Positions 48,017-55,164 of a stretch of DNA of 57,541 nt are shown here, in pieces. The stretch comes from an uncultured Eubacteriales bacterium (GTDB taxonomy: Bacteria; Bacillota; Clostridia; Christensenellales; Aristaeellaceae): positions 1 through 57,541 of the forward strand of contig ONJM01000029.1 of the NCBI GenBank assembly GCA_900318145.1, given 5' to 3'. The notes under the pieces were generated by a model that was given only the letters and a program-made list of their open reading frames with translations, had not been told where the DNA came from and did no database searches. Each line of letters opens with the position of its first letter. Position 1 is the first letter of the stretch. Made by a program: the position numbers and the translations under genes.

Positions 48017-49843
48017 TCATTTCGGCTGGATCGTGGCCTTGATGCGGCGCACGCCGGCGGAGGAGGATTCCTCCTTCCGGATTTTGAAGGAGCCCAGATC
48101 CCCGGTGTTGTTCGCGTGGGGGCCGCCGCAGATTTCGAAGGAATAGTTGCCCATCTTGTAGGTGCGAACCCGCTCGCCGTACTTGCTCTCGAACAGGCCG
48201 ATGGCGCCCTTCGCCTTGGCTTCCGGCACGGTCATCTCCTCCATGACCACCGGCACCTTCGCGTCGATGGCCACGTTCACCAGGCGTTCAACCTCCTGGA
48301 TTTCCTCGGGCGTCATCTTCCGGCCGAAGCTGAAGTCGAACCGCAGGCGCTCGGCGGTGATGTTGGAACCTTTCTGAGCTACTTCGTCCCCCAGCACCTT
48401 CCGCAGGGCGGCGTGGAGCAGGTGGGTGGCGGTGTGGAGCTTCGCGGTTTCCTCGTTCTGCTCCGCCAGGCCGCCCTTGAAGGTGCCCTCCTGCTTGCTG
48501 ATCTGCTGGTGCTCCTTGAACGCTTCGGCGAATCCGGCGGCGTCCACGGTCAGCCCTTCCTCGGCGGCCAGCTCCTCGGTCAGCTCCAGCGGGAACCCGT
48601 AGGTGTCGTAAAGGCGGAAGGCCTGCTTGCCGCTGATTTCCGTTTCCGGCACATAGGAGGGATCCTTTTGGGCCATGAACTCGTTCTTGCGGCGGATGCC
48701 CGTGATGCACTTGGTGAATTCCTTCATGCCGGTGGCCAGCGTCGCTTCGAAGCGGGCGGCTTCCTTCATGATTTCGTCCAGGATGTAGTCCTTCTTTTCC
48801 ACCAGCAGCGGGTAGGCTTCGTCATAGATCTGCTCGATGAAGATCCGGCTCACGTCGGCCAGGACGGAGGACTCCAGCCCCAGCTGGCGAGTGTACCGGA
48901 TGGCGCGGCGGAGCAGGCGGCGCAGGATGTAGCCGGCGCCCACGTTGGAGGGCAGGATGCCGTTGACGTCCCCGATGAGCATCGTGGAGGTGCGGATATG
49001 GTCCGCGACGATGCGCATCGCCTTGCGCGCGTCGGCGTCGTCATCATAGCTGCGCCCGGACTTCTCCTCCAGGCAGCGGATCACCGGCCAGAACAGGTCG
49101 GTCTTGTATCCGTCGGTCACGCCGTTCAGGAAGGCCAGCATCCGGTCCAGGCCGAAGCCGGTGTCCACGTTCTTGTTGGCCAGGGGCGCGTAGCCGTCCG
49201 CGTTTTTGACGTACTGCATGTACACGTCGTTGCCGATCTCCACATACCGTCCGCAGCCGCAGGCCGGGCCGCAGTTCGGCCCGCAGGGCTTGTTGTGGCG
49301 GGGATAGAACCATTCGTTGTCCGGGCCGCAGGGCGTGCCGGTGGTGCCTTCCAGCTCCCACCAGTTGTCGGACTTGGGCAGGTAGAAGATATGCTCCGGC
49401 AGGATGCCGACTTCCTTCAGCAGTCCGGCGGTCTCCTCGTCCCGGGGCGCGGCGTCGTTGCCCTCGAACACGGTGGAGCAGATCTCATTGCCGTCCAGGC
49501 CGAAAACCTTGGTCAGCAGGTCATAGCTCCAGCGGGTCTTTTCCTTTTTGAAATAGTCGCCCAGGGACCAGTTGCCCATCATCTCGAAGAAGGTGAAGTG
49601 GCTCGGGTCGCCGACGCTTTCGATATCCACGGTGCGGACGCAGCCCTGCACGTTGCACAGCCGCTTCTTTCCGGAGGGATGTTCCTTCCCCAGCAGGTAA
49701 GGCATCAGCGGCTGCATGCCGGCCACGTTGAACATGACGCCGGTGCTCCCGTCGCCGATCAGCGACACAGCGCCGATATTGATATGTCCCCGCTCCTCGT
49801 AGAAACGGATCCAGGCGTTTCTCAGTTCCTTGGAAGTGATCAT
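48017..49843 (-). CDS. alaS: alanine--tRNA ligase, short form lacking C-Ala domain
   Basis: A 608-residue alanyl-tRNA synthetase. The class II catalytic core is recognisable (FNVAGMQPLMPYLLG, HFTFFEMMGNWSLGDYFKKE, NVDTGFGLDRMLAFL), followed by the tRNA-recognition helices (NVGAGYILRRLLRRAIRY). The editing domain is complete, with zinc ligands HTATH (about residue 470) and CGGPH (about 570). The protein stops at SAGVRRIKATI, exactly where the DHHA1 and C-Ala domains of the usual ~875-residue enzyme begin. The stop is followed by a hairpin and no remnant of those domains. ATG 49843 follows GGGAG. Whether it is the sole AlaRS cannot be told from the window. Confidence 0.85.
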   Translation of the reverse strand: MITSKELRNAWIRFYEERGHINIGAVSLIGDGSTGVMFNVAGMQPLMPYLLGKEHPSGKKRLCNVQGCVRTVDIESVGDPSHFTFFEMMGNWSLGDYFKKEKTRWSYDLLTKVFGLDGNEICSTVFEGNDAAPRDEETAGLLKEVGILPEHIFYLPKSDNWWELEGTTGTPCGPDNEWFYPRHNKPCGPNCGPACGCGRYVEIGNDVYMQYVKNADGYAPLANKNVDTGFGLDRMLAFLNGVTDGYKTDLFWPVIRCLEEKSGRSYDDDADARKAMRIVADHIRTSTMLIGDVNGILPSNVGAGYILRRLLRRAIRYTRQLGLESSVLADVSRIFIEQIYDEAYPLLVEKKDYILDEIMKEAARFEATLATGMKEFTKCITGIRRKNEFMAQKDPSYVPETEISGKQAFRLYDTYGFPLELTEELAAEEGLTVDAAGFAEAFKEHQQISKQEGTFKGGLAEQNEETAKLHTATHLLHAALRKVLGDEVAQKGSNITAERLRFDFSFGRKMTPEEIQEVERLVNVAIDAKVPVVMEEMTVPEAKAKGAIGLFESKYGERVRTYKMGNYSFEICGGPHANNTGDLGSFKIRKEESSSAGVRRIKATIQPK

Positions 49844-49879
49844 CTGGCATTTCTCCCTTGTGTTTGATTGAACCTGAAA

Positions 49880-49908
49880 ATAATAGCACAGCCGCGGGCA
49901 GAAAGCAA
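49880..49908 (-). promoter_or_regulatory. alaS promoter
   Basis: Minus strand: TTGCTT (49908-49903), a 17-bp spacer and TATTAT (49885-49880). Divergent from ftsY. Confidence 0.6.
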
Positions 49909-49990
49909 ATGAAAAAAGGGCCGGAGCCTTTCCCTGAAAAGAAAAATGTGATAAACTGTCCCTACGCGCAAAACCGCAAGGAGGATACCC

Positions 49991-50905
49991 ATGAGCGAAG
50001 AGAAAAAGAAAGGCCTGTTTGCCCGGCTGCGGCAGGGACTGAGCAAAACCCGGGGCAACATGACCGAGAAAGTGGACGATATGGTCCGCGAAAACCGGAA
50101 GGTTGACGAAGACTTCTATGAGGAGCTGGAAGATATTCTTCTGATGGCCGACTGCGGCATGAAGGCCACAGAGACGATCATCGACGAGCTGCGGAACCGG
50201 GTGAAGGCCGGGAAGGTGAAGGACGCCGCCCAGGCCAGGGAAATGCTCAAGCAGATTATGACTGAGCAGATGAATATTCCGCGCCCGCCGCTGCGGTGGC
50301 CCATGGTGATGCTCCTCGTGGGCGTGAACGGCGTGGGGAAGACCACCACCATCGGCAAGCTGGCGCTGCGCTTCCAGGCTCTGGGCCGGAAGGTCATGCT
50401 GTGCGCCGGGGATACGTTCCGGGCCGCGGCGGCGGAGCAGCTGACCGTCTGGGCGGAGCGCGCCCGCGTCCCGATCGTCAAGCACGCCGAAGGCGCGGAT
50501 CCCGCGGCGGTGGTGTTCGACGCCATCAAGAGCGCCAAGGCCCAGCAGGCGGACCTGCTGATCATCGATACCGCCGGCCGGCTGCACAACAAGAAGAACC
50601 TGATGGACGAGCTGGGCAAGATGCGCCGGGTCATCGACCGGGAATACCCGGAGGCGGACACCCGCTGCATCCTGGTGCTGGACGCCACCACCGGCCAGAA
50701 CGGCCTCATGCAGGCACGGGCCTTCAAAGAAGTGGCGGAGATCAACGGCATCATCCTGAGCAAACTGGACGGCACGGCCAAGGGCGGCATCGCCCTGGCG
50801 ATCCGGCAGGAGCTGGAGGTTCCCGTCTGGTACGTGGGCGTCGGCGAGGGCATCGACGACCTGCAGTCCTTCGACGCGAAGGAATTCGTCGAGGCGCTGT
50901 TCTGA
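49991..50905 (+). CDS. ftsY: signal recognition particle receptor FtsY
   Basis: SRP receptor GTPase of 304 residues that docks ribosome-SRP complexes at the membrane. A short N-terminus (RLRQGLSKTRGNM) takes the place of the acidic A domain, then the four-helix N domain and the GTPase G domain. Visible G motifs: GVNGVGKTT (about 112-120), DTFRAAAAEQL, IDTAGRLHN and LSKLDGTAKGG. AAGGAGG precedes the ATG at 49991. It is transcribed alone rather than with smc as in many Firmicutes. Confidence 0.96.
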   Translation: MSEEKKKGLFARLRQGLSKTRGNMTEKVDDMVRENRKVDEDFYEELEDILLMADCGMKATETIIDELRNRVKAGKVKDAAQAREMLKQIMTEQMNIPRPPLRWPMVMLLVGVNGVGKTTTIGKLALRFQALGRKVMLCAGDTFRAAAAEQLTVWAERARVPIVKHAEGADPAAVVFDAIKSAKAQQADLLIIDTAGRLHNKKNLMDELGKMRRVIDREYPEADTRCILVLDATTGQNGLMQARAFKEVAEINGIILSKLDGTAKGGIALAIRQELEVPVWYVGVGEGIDDLQSFDAKEFVEALF

Positions 50906-50921
50906 CGGGAAGCCAAAATAG

Positions 50922-50960
50922 TTTGTTCCCCTTGTAAAATAAGGGTTTTCAGCCTAAAAT
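50922..50960 (+). promoter_or_regulatory. promoter with TTTGTTCCCC element before tiny ORF
   Basis: TTTGTTCCCC (50922-50931) abuts -35 TTGTAA (50932-50937), then a 17-bp spacer and -10 TAAAAT (50955-50960). Same geometry as the recA and rpsF promoters. Confidence 0.7.
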
Positions 50961-51033
50961 AGGATCGCCCGAAAGGGCCGGGAGTGAACATACAATCGCG
51001 CAGGCGGTTGCTCCATCCCTCCGGAAGGGGGTG

Positions 51034-51129
51034 ATGCGTATGAGAATTACGTTTCATTTCGGACGGTTTACCGTTACGATTATCGTGAAACGGACCCATA
51101 CAAAGAACAGCCGCCACTCTGCACAGTGA
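51034..51129 (+). CDS. tiny basic peptide ORF (29-31 residues), unknown
   Basis: A short ORF starting at ATG 51034 or 51040 right behind a strong ribosome binding site (GGAAGGGGGTG, 51023-51033). The peptide begins MRITFHFGRFTVTIIVKR, a beta-prone, alternately hydrophobic stretch, and ends in a basic, His-rich tail. A promoter lies about 75 bp upstream. Inverted repeats follow: AGCCGCCACT/AGTGACGGCT (51109-51134) overlapping its 3' end, and GCGGTTAAACCGC (51140-51152). It could be a small toxin, a leader peptide or a member of an unannotated microprotein family. It is too short for a reliable family call. Confidence 0.45.
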   Translation: MRMRITFHFGRFTVTIIVKRTHTKNSRHSAQ

Positions 51130-51257
51130 CGGCTGACGTGCGGTTAAACCGCATATAAAAAGCCTTAACTCGAGGAGCTAACCGCGTGCGTGGTTCACTC
51201 TTCGCTTATAGTTTAGGATAATCCGGTCTTTTTGTCAACATGAAAGGCTTTCAAATC

Positions 51258-51286
51258 TTGACAAATGATGTTCCGAAACCCATAAT
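51258..51286 (+). promoter_or_regulatory. glyS promoter
   Basis: TTGACA (51258-51263), a 17-bp spacer and CATAAT (51281-51286), 39 bp before the start. No T-box antiterminator sequence was found in the leader. Confidence 0.75.
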
Positions 51287-51324
51287 AATGCATCGAATTT
51301 ACTGCTGAAACTGGAGGAAAGAAC

Positions 51325-52602
51325 ATGGCTGAACTGACAATGGACAAGCTGGTGGCTTTGTGCAAGAACCGCGGCTTTATTTTCGCCGGATCCGAGATTT
51401 ACGGCGGACTGGCCAATACCTGGGACTACGGCCCCCTGGGCGTGGAATTCAAGAACAACGTGAAAAAGGCCTGGTGGCAGAAGTTTGTGCAGGAAAGCAA
51501 ATACAACACCGGCCTGGACTGCGCGATCCTGATGAACCGCGAAGTCTGGGTGGCCAGCGGCCACGTGGGCGGCTTCAACGATCCTTTGATGGACTGCAAG
51601 GCCTGCAAGGCCCGCTTCCGCGCGGACAAACTCATCGAGGATTTCACCAAGGGCGCCGAGACCGGCGACGGCTGGACCAACGCGGAACTGGAAAAGTTCA
51701 TCGCGGAGCATGACATCGTCTGCCCCGTCTGCGGCAAGAAGGATTTTACCGGCATCCGCCAGTTCAACCTGATGTTCAAAACCTTCGCCGGCGTAAACGA
51801 GGACAGCGCCAACGAGATCTACCTGCGCCCCGAAACGGCCCAGGGCATCTTCGTGAACTTCCAGAACGCCATGCGCACCACCCGGAAAAAGCTGCCGGCC
51901 GGTATTGCCCAGATCGGCAAATCCTTCCGGAACGAAATCACCCCCGGCAACTTCATCTTCCGCGTCCGCGAGTTCGAGCAGATGGAACTGGAGTTCTTCT
52001 GCAAGCCCGGAGAGGACCTGGAATGGTTCAACTACTGGCGCTCCTTCTGCCGCGACTGGCTGCTGAGCCTGGGCATCAGGGAAGAAAGCCTGCGCCTGCG
52101 GGATCACGAGCCGGAGAAGCTGGCCTTCTATTCCAAGGCCACCACGGACTTCGAGTTCCTGTTCCCCTTCGGCTGGGGCGAGCTGTGGGGCGTGGCGGAC
52201 CGCTCCCTGGGCGTGGACCGCATGGTCCTGGCCTTCCTGTGCAACGCCTACGAGGAAGAGGAGCTGGAAGGCGGCGACGTCCGCACGGTCCTGCACCTGC
52301 ATCCGGCGCTGGCTCCCTACAAGGCCGCTGTGCTGCCCCTGCAGAAGAACAAGCTGGGCGAGCTGGCCGGGAACATCCACGCCGAGCTGTGCAAGTACTT
52401 CCCCGTGGAATATGACGAAACCGGCTCCATCGGCAAGCGCTACCGCCGCCAGGACGAAATCGGCACGCCCTTCAGCATCTGCGTCGACTTCGAAACCGAG
52501 GAAACCCAGTCCGTCACCATCCGCGACCGCGACACCATGCAGCAGGAACGTGTCCCGCTCTCCGAAGTCCGGAAGTACATCGAGGACCGGATGCGGTTCT
52601 GA
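51325..52602 (+). CDS. glyS: glycine--tRNA ligase (homodimeric type)
   Basis: Class II synthetase of 425 residues charging tRNA-Gly; the single-chain alpha2 type. The opening [38 protein letters not shown] is typical, with zinc-like CKACKARF and CPVCGKKD pairs. Class II motif 2 is [25 protein letters not shown] and motif 3 is [18 protein letters not shown]; the C-terminal anticodon-binding domain follows. It is slightly shorter than the usual ~460 residues. GGAGG lies before the ATG. Its last 132 bp plus 22 bp beyond the stop are repeated at 57268-57421, where the stop codon is lost. Confidence 0.96.
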   Translation: MAELTMDKLVALCKNRGFIFAGSEIYGGLANTWDYGPLGVEFKNNVKKAWWQKFVQESKYNTGLDCAILMNREVWVASGHVGGFNDPLMDCKACKARFRADKLIEDFTKGAETGDGWTNAELEKFIAEHDIVCPVCGKKDFTGIRQFNLMFKTFAGVNEDSANEIYLRPETAQGIFVNFQNAMRTTRKKLPAGIAQIGKSFRNEITPGNFIFRVREFEQMELEFFCKPGEDLEWFNYWRSFCRDWLLSLGIREESLRLRDHEPEKLAFYSKATTDFEFLFPFGWGELWGVADRSLGVDRMVLAFLCNAYEEEELEGGDVRTVLHLHPALAPYKAAVLPLQKNKLGELAGNIHAELCKYFPVEYDETGSIGKRYRRQDEIGTPFSICVDFETEETQSVTIRDRDTMQQERVPLSEVRKYIEDRMRF

Positions 52603-52624
52603 GCAAAAGCAAAAACTGATACCA
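52471..52624 (+). repeat. direct repeat, left copy: glyS 3' end
   Basis: This 154-bp segment covers the last 43 glyS codons, the stop and 22 bp beyond. It matches 57268-57421 without gaps at a constant offset of 4797. Hand counting gives about 11 differences, none of them indels. The left copy belongs to the intact gene. Confidence 0.92.
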
Positions 52625-52629
52625 AAACG

Positions 52630-52680
52630 GATAACTTGCCAAATCTATGCTTTTTACATAGGATTTGGCAAGTTATCTTT
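52630..52680. terminator. long-stem terminator downstream of glyS
   Basis: A 20-bp stem with one bulged C joins 52630-52649 to 52657-52677, followed by TTTTATT. It is present only after the left copy of the glyS repeat. Confidence 0.85.
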
Positions 52681-52723
52681 TATTCATAACATACATGAAC
52701 CGGTCAGTTCCCCGCGGTATATG

Positions 52724-52780
52724 TTGACAGTGTCAGCCCCGGATGTATAATATGTATATACCGTATAACATCTTATACAT
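52724..52780 (+). promoter_or_regulatory. promoter and operator of mazEF-like operon
   Basis: TTGACA (52724-52729), a 16-bp spacer and TATAAT (52746-52751). ATGTATAA (52743-52750) is inverted as TTATACAT (52773-52780), with an inner GTATAA-CATC-TTATAC. These repeats over the -10 region are likely sites for autorepression by the antitoxin. Confidence 0.75.
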
Positions 52781-52806
52781 TATATTTGCCGATCGGAGGG
52801 ATCAGA

Positions 52807-53052
52807 ATGGAAGTGCAGCTGAAACCGTGGGGGAACAGCCAGGGGATCCGTCTGCCGAAGTCTGTACTGAAGGAAGCCGGGATTCAGCCGGATGACAGTT
52901 TGCTGGTCAAGGCGGAGGACGGCCGCATCATTCTTTACCGTTCCTTCAGACATAAGACACTGGAGGAACGGGCGGCGGAATATGACGGTAAACTGAACCT
53001 TGAAGGTGAAATGGACTGGAGAGGCGATCCGGTCGGAAATGAGGTCTGGTGA
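52807..53052 (+). CDS. mazE: MazE-like antitoxin (AbrB/SpoVT fold)
   Basis: An 81-residue protein. Residues 1-48 form the swapped-hairpin AbrB/MazE DNA-binding fold (QLKPWGNSQGIRLPKSVLKEAGIQPDDSLLVKAEDGRIIL). The C-terminal tail (about 55-81, acidic and Trp-containing) would wrap the toxin. GGAGGG precedes ATG 52807. It is followed after one base by the MazF-like gene. Inverted repeats over the promoter fit autoregulation. Confidence 0.85.
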   Translation: MEVQLKPWGNSQGIRLPKSVLKEAGIQPDDSLLVKAEDGRIILYRSFRHKTLEERAAEYDGKLNLEGEMDWRGDPVGNEVW

Positions 53053-53053
53053 G

Positions 53054-53356
53054 ATGCTGAAAGCAGAGCAGGGTGATATCCTGAAGGTTGCCTCCCTTCC
53101 GTATCCGATTGTCGTCGTCAGCAAAAACTTCTTTAATGAAAGCGGCCTGGTGATGGCCTGCCCGATTGTTCCCGACGCTGTCCGCGGCCCTCTGAGAATC
53201 CGCTGTGAAAGAATCAGGCAACCCGGCTTTGTCTGCTGCGAGCAGGTGCGTGTTGTGGATCTGAAAGCCAGGCATTTTTCAAAAACAGATGAGATTCCCT
53301 ATGACGATCTGATCGATATCGTGGACGCAATTCAGAGCATTTTTGATTATGCTTAG
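53054..53356 (+). CDS. mazF: MazF/PemK-like mRNA interferase toxin
   Basis: A 100-residue toxin of the MazF/PemK/CcdB fold, predicted to cut mRNA at short sequences. AEQGDILKV near the start, the strand YPIVVVSKNFFNESGLVMACPIV (with S and N of the active loop) and CCEQVRVVDLKAR are typical. MazF Arg/Thr catalytic positions cannot be fixed without alignment. ATG 53054 lies 1 bp after the antitoxin stop; an overlapping ATG at 53039 is also in frame. Confidence 0.82.
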   Translation: MLKAEQGDILKVASLPYPIVVVSKNFFNESGLVMACPIVPDAVRGPLRIRCERIRQPGFVCCEQVRVVDLKARHFSKTDEIPYDDLIDIVDAIQSIFDYA

Positions 53357-53378
53357 GATTCGGATCAGTCATTAAACC

Positions 53379-53396
53379 TGACCCCGCGACTCATGA
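53379..53396. repeat. dispersed repeat fragment
   Basis: CTGACCCCGCGACTCATGA resembles the right half of the palindromic element at 54966-54994 (CTGTCCCCGTGACTCATGA). It lies exactly between the MazF-like gene and the SecB-like gene. Confidence 0.5.
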
Positions 53397-53843
53397 ACGA
53401 AAATGAATTTCTTTATCAAAAGAAAAGTGATTCAGATTAATGAACGGAAGCATGATACGCTTTGGTCCCATTTGATGAAGTGTTCCTGCCTGAAGCAAGA
53501 AAATGCGGAGATTGGCCAGGCTGTTGGTCATGGCTGTTCGGGTAAGCAGGTTCTGGAACACTGTTTCTGCTTCAGGTACAGACTCTTTGTTCATTTCACA
53601 CATGGCGACACATTGCCCATCCATGGCCATACTTTGGCCATTGTATTCTGCATATAAATGAAATTCAATCTGGACTAAAGCCCTGAGCTGAGTGTCATCC
53701 GTGCTAAAGTTTTCAATATGTGCTTTGATTGTCCAGTTGTGCTCTATATCAGAGGGTATATTTATGATGGGATTTGAGCAACTAAAACCAAGAATTCTCC
53801 AATCTGAAATCTGGAAAGGAGAAATAATATTGTTTTCGCTCAT
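53391..53843 (-). CDS. SecB-like chaperone of a toxin-antitoxin-chaperone (TAC) module
   Basis: A 150-residue protein with the outline of SecB: a beta-rich N-terminal two thirds (WRILGFSCSNPIINIP, NWTIKAHIENF, LRALVQIEFHLYAEYNG) and a C-terminal helix-loop (LANLRIFLLQAGTLHQM) ending in IMLPFINLNHF, which aligns with the SecB LPPINF region. SecB is normally a Proteobacterial export chaperone; in TAC modules a SecB-like protein protects a HigA-type antitoxin. It starts at 53843 with AGGAGG upstream, 17 nt after the HigA-like stop, third in the toxin-antitoxin-chaperone order. The assignment rests on pattern plus order. Confidence 0.72.
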   Translation of the reverse strand: MSENNIISPFQISDWRILGFSCSNPIINIPSDIEHNWTIKAHIENFSTDDTQLRALVQIEFHLYAEYNGQSMAMDGQCVAMCEMNKESVPEAETVFQNLLTRTAMTNSLANLRIFLLQAGTLHQMGPKRIMLPFINLNHFSFDKEIHFRS

Positions 53844-53860
53844 TGCTGTCCTCCTGACTG

Positions 53861-54238
53861 TCACGCAACATCGATCCGGGTATCTTCCGGATCACACGGA
53901 TAAGGATTAAATGTATCGCCTGATGCCGGAATATTTGCATCTTCATAATTGATCCGGACACGAACCCCAATTTTTTCGCATATTTCGCAAAGGCGTTTTA
54001 CTGTGATATTGTTTGTGCCGGATTCATATTGAGAAATCATCGGTTGAGTGATCCCCAGTTCCCGTGCAAGATCTGTTTGGTTCATTTGATGTTTGACGCG
54101 ATAATTCACCAATTGAAGGGAAAATTCATCCAGTGCTTTTGTTGCCATATAGCCGGCATAGTTTTCAAGAGGCTTTTCAAGCTGCCTGGAAAAATAGTCT
54201 ATAACAGAGCGGGCTTCCACGAATGCTGAATTCATCAT
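53861..54238 (-). CDS. HigA-like antitoxin with C-terminal tail (TAC type)
   Basis: A 125-residue protein. Residues about 41-98 are an Xre-type helix-turn-helix (RVKHQMNQTDLARELGITQP, then SQYESGTNNITVKRLCEICEK). The N-terminal 40 residues are helical. The C-terminal 25 residues (ANIPASGDTFNPYPCDPED and TRIDVA) look disordered. That is where TAC antitoxins carry the chaperone-addiction segment bound by the SecB-like partner. The ATG at 54238 overlaps the toxin stop (ATGA), so translation is coupled. GAGGAGA precedes it. Confidence 0.8.
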   Translation of the reverse strand: MMNSAFVEARSVIDYFSRQLEKPLENYAGYMATKALDEFSLQLVNYRVKHQMNQTDLARELGITQPMISQYESGTNNITVKRLCEICEKIGVRVRINYEDANIPASGDTFNPYPCDPEDTRIDVA

Positions 54239-54624
54239 ATTTTCTCCTCGTTCAATCTTTTCAGGGCAGGATCTATATATTTGGAGTATTCTGAGTTCCT
54301 GTGCCCCTGGCGTTCCTCAAATGCAAGAAGCAGGAACGCTTTTTTGTTTTCAACCATATAGAGGATCCTGAGATTCCGGAACTTTATAAAATGAACAGAT
54401 CGTAAGCTTTGTGCTTTTTTCAGCACTTCAAACCAGGCTGGATGTAAAACAGTCTCCTTTCCGATGTTCTGGCTCAAAAATCCGATTCTTTGCTCATAGG
54501 CGGCAAGAAAGGAAGGTATCTCATCTTTATGAATCAGTTCCTCCAGTTCCATACGGCATTCATAATGTATTGCCACATTTGAATACTGTGGAAAAGGTAT
54601 GATGCTTTTTCCTCCTTCAAACAT
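54235..54624 (-). CDS. HigB/RelE-superfamily toxin (TAC type)
   Basis: A 129-residue protein. Its last 65 residues fit the HigB/Gp49-like branch of the RelE fold: a basic FEVLKKAQSLRS, the strand pair FIKFRNLRILYMVENKKAFLLLAFEERQGH and a final helix. Such toxins cut mRNA on the ribosome. The N-terminal 60 residues (CRMELEELIHKDEIPSFLAAYEQRIGFL) are helical. Toxin-first order with antitoxin second is the hig arrangement. ATG 54624 follows AGAGG. A palindromic operator and promoter lie just upstream. Confidence 0.78.
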   Translation of the reverse strand: MFEGGKSIIPFPQYSNVAIHYECRMELEELIHKDEIPSFLAAYEQRIGFLSQNIGKETVLHPAWFEVLKKAQSLRSVHFIKFRNLRILYMVENKKAFLLLAFEERQGHRNSEYSKYIDPALKRLNEEKI

Positions 54625-54638
54625 CCTGTCACCTCTGT

Positions 54639-54667
54639 AGTTTATAATCTATAGATTATAATGTCAA
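54639..54667 (-). promoter_or_regulatory. TAC operon promoter with 20-bp palindromic operator
   Basis: Minus strand: TTGACA (54667-54662), a 17-bp spacer and TAAACT (54644-54639). The spacer is filled by the perfect palindrome TTATAATCTATAGATTATAA (54642-54661), a very likely site for HigA-like autorepression. Confidence 0.85.
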
Positions 54668-55164
54668 GCTCTTTATCATTTCTAAACAATCTGCTTCTAA
54701 ACAATCTGCTGTTCCACCTGCAGGCAAGTCTGCATGCACATATGGTTTCTTCTATAGAAGACCATGTATATTTTACAATGGAGAGTTGAGTAAAGAAAAG
54801 GGGAACAAAAACATTTTGAATACAAGATACATGTTTTAATGCAAATATGAGTGGGAAGTGTGTCCGGGACAGAAGGTTCAGGAAGATGTAAATATGCTTT
54901 TAGCGCAAAATAACAGATGAGAATATTATCTTTATTCAGCAATGAATGAATGTACGGGATGGACGTGAGTCAGGAGAACTGTCCCCGTGACTCATGATCT
55001 CATGGAAATAATCCCGCTATTATGGGATTGCTTCACCATTTCCGGATTCAATGAAAACCGTTATTTTGTTCAAGTATACACTGCGTGAATGAAGCATTTT
55101 CTCGTTGAATTTACATTTATTTACACTTATAATATTACCAGTATATGAGGTTTCGGAGGATAAT
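54668..55164. other. intergenic region between TAC operon and M23-like gene
   Basis: About 500 bp, A/T-rich, with no supportable gene; the 81-codon minus-strand ORF at 54697-54942 has no ribosome binding site or recognisable domain. A reversed TTTGTTCCCC copy (54809-54800) with TAAAAT at 54775-54770 could be a second, weaker promoter towards the TAC operon. The palindromic repeat at 54966-54994 is described separately. Confidence 0.5.
54966..54994. repeat. REP-like palindromic element
   Basis: TGAGTCA (54966-54972) is inverted as TGACTCA (54988-54994) around a GGAGAACTGTCCCC core. Fragments occur at 53379-53396 and, reversed, at 57423-57437. The look is that of a short dispersed repeat of the REP/IS200-associated kind. 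Confidence 0.55.

Noticed and set aside
50990-51324. A T-box riboswitch in the glyS leader
   Set aside because: ACCGCG occurs near 51180, but there is no TGGNACCGCG antiterminator bulge, no specifier stem and no terminator; a plain promoter lies closer to glyS.
54697-54942. An 81-codon minus-strand ORF
   Set aside because: No ribosome binding site, no recognisable domain, and it overlaps the reversed TTTGTTCCCC promoter-like element.
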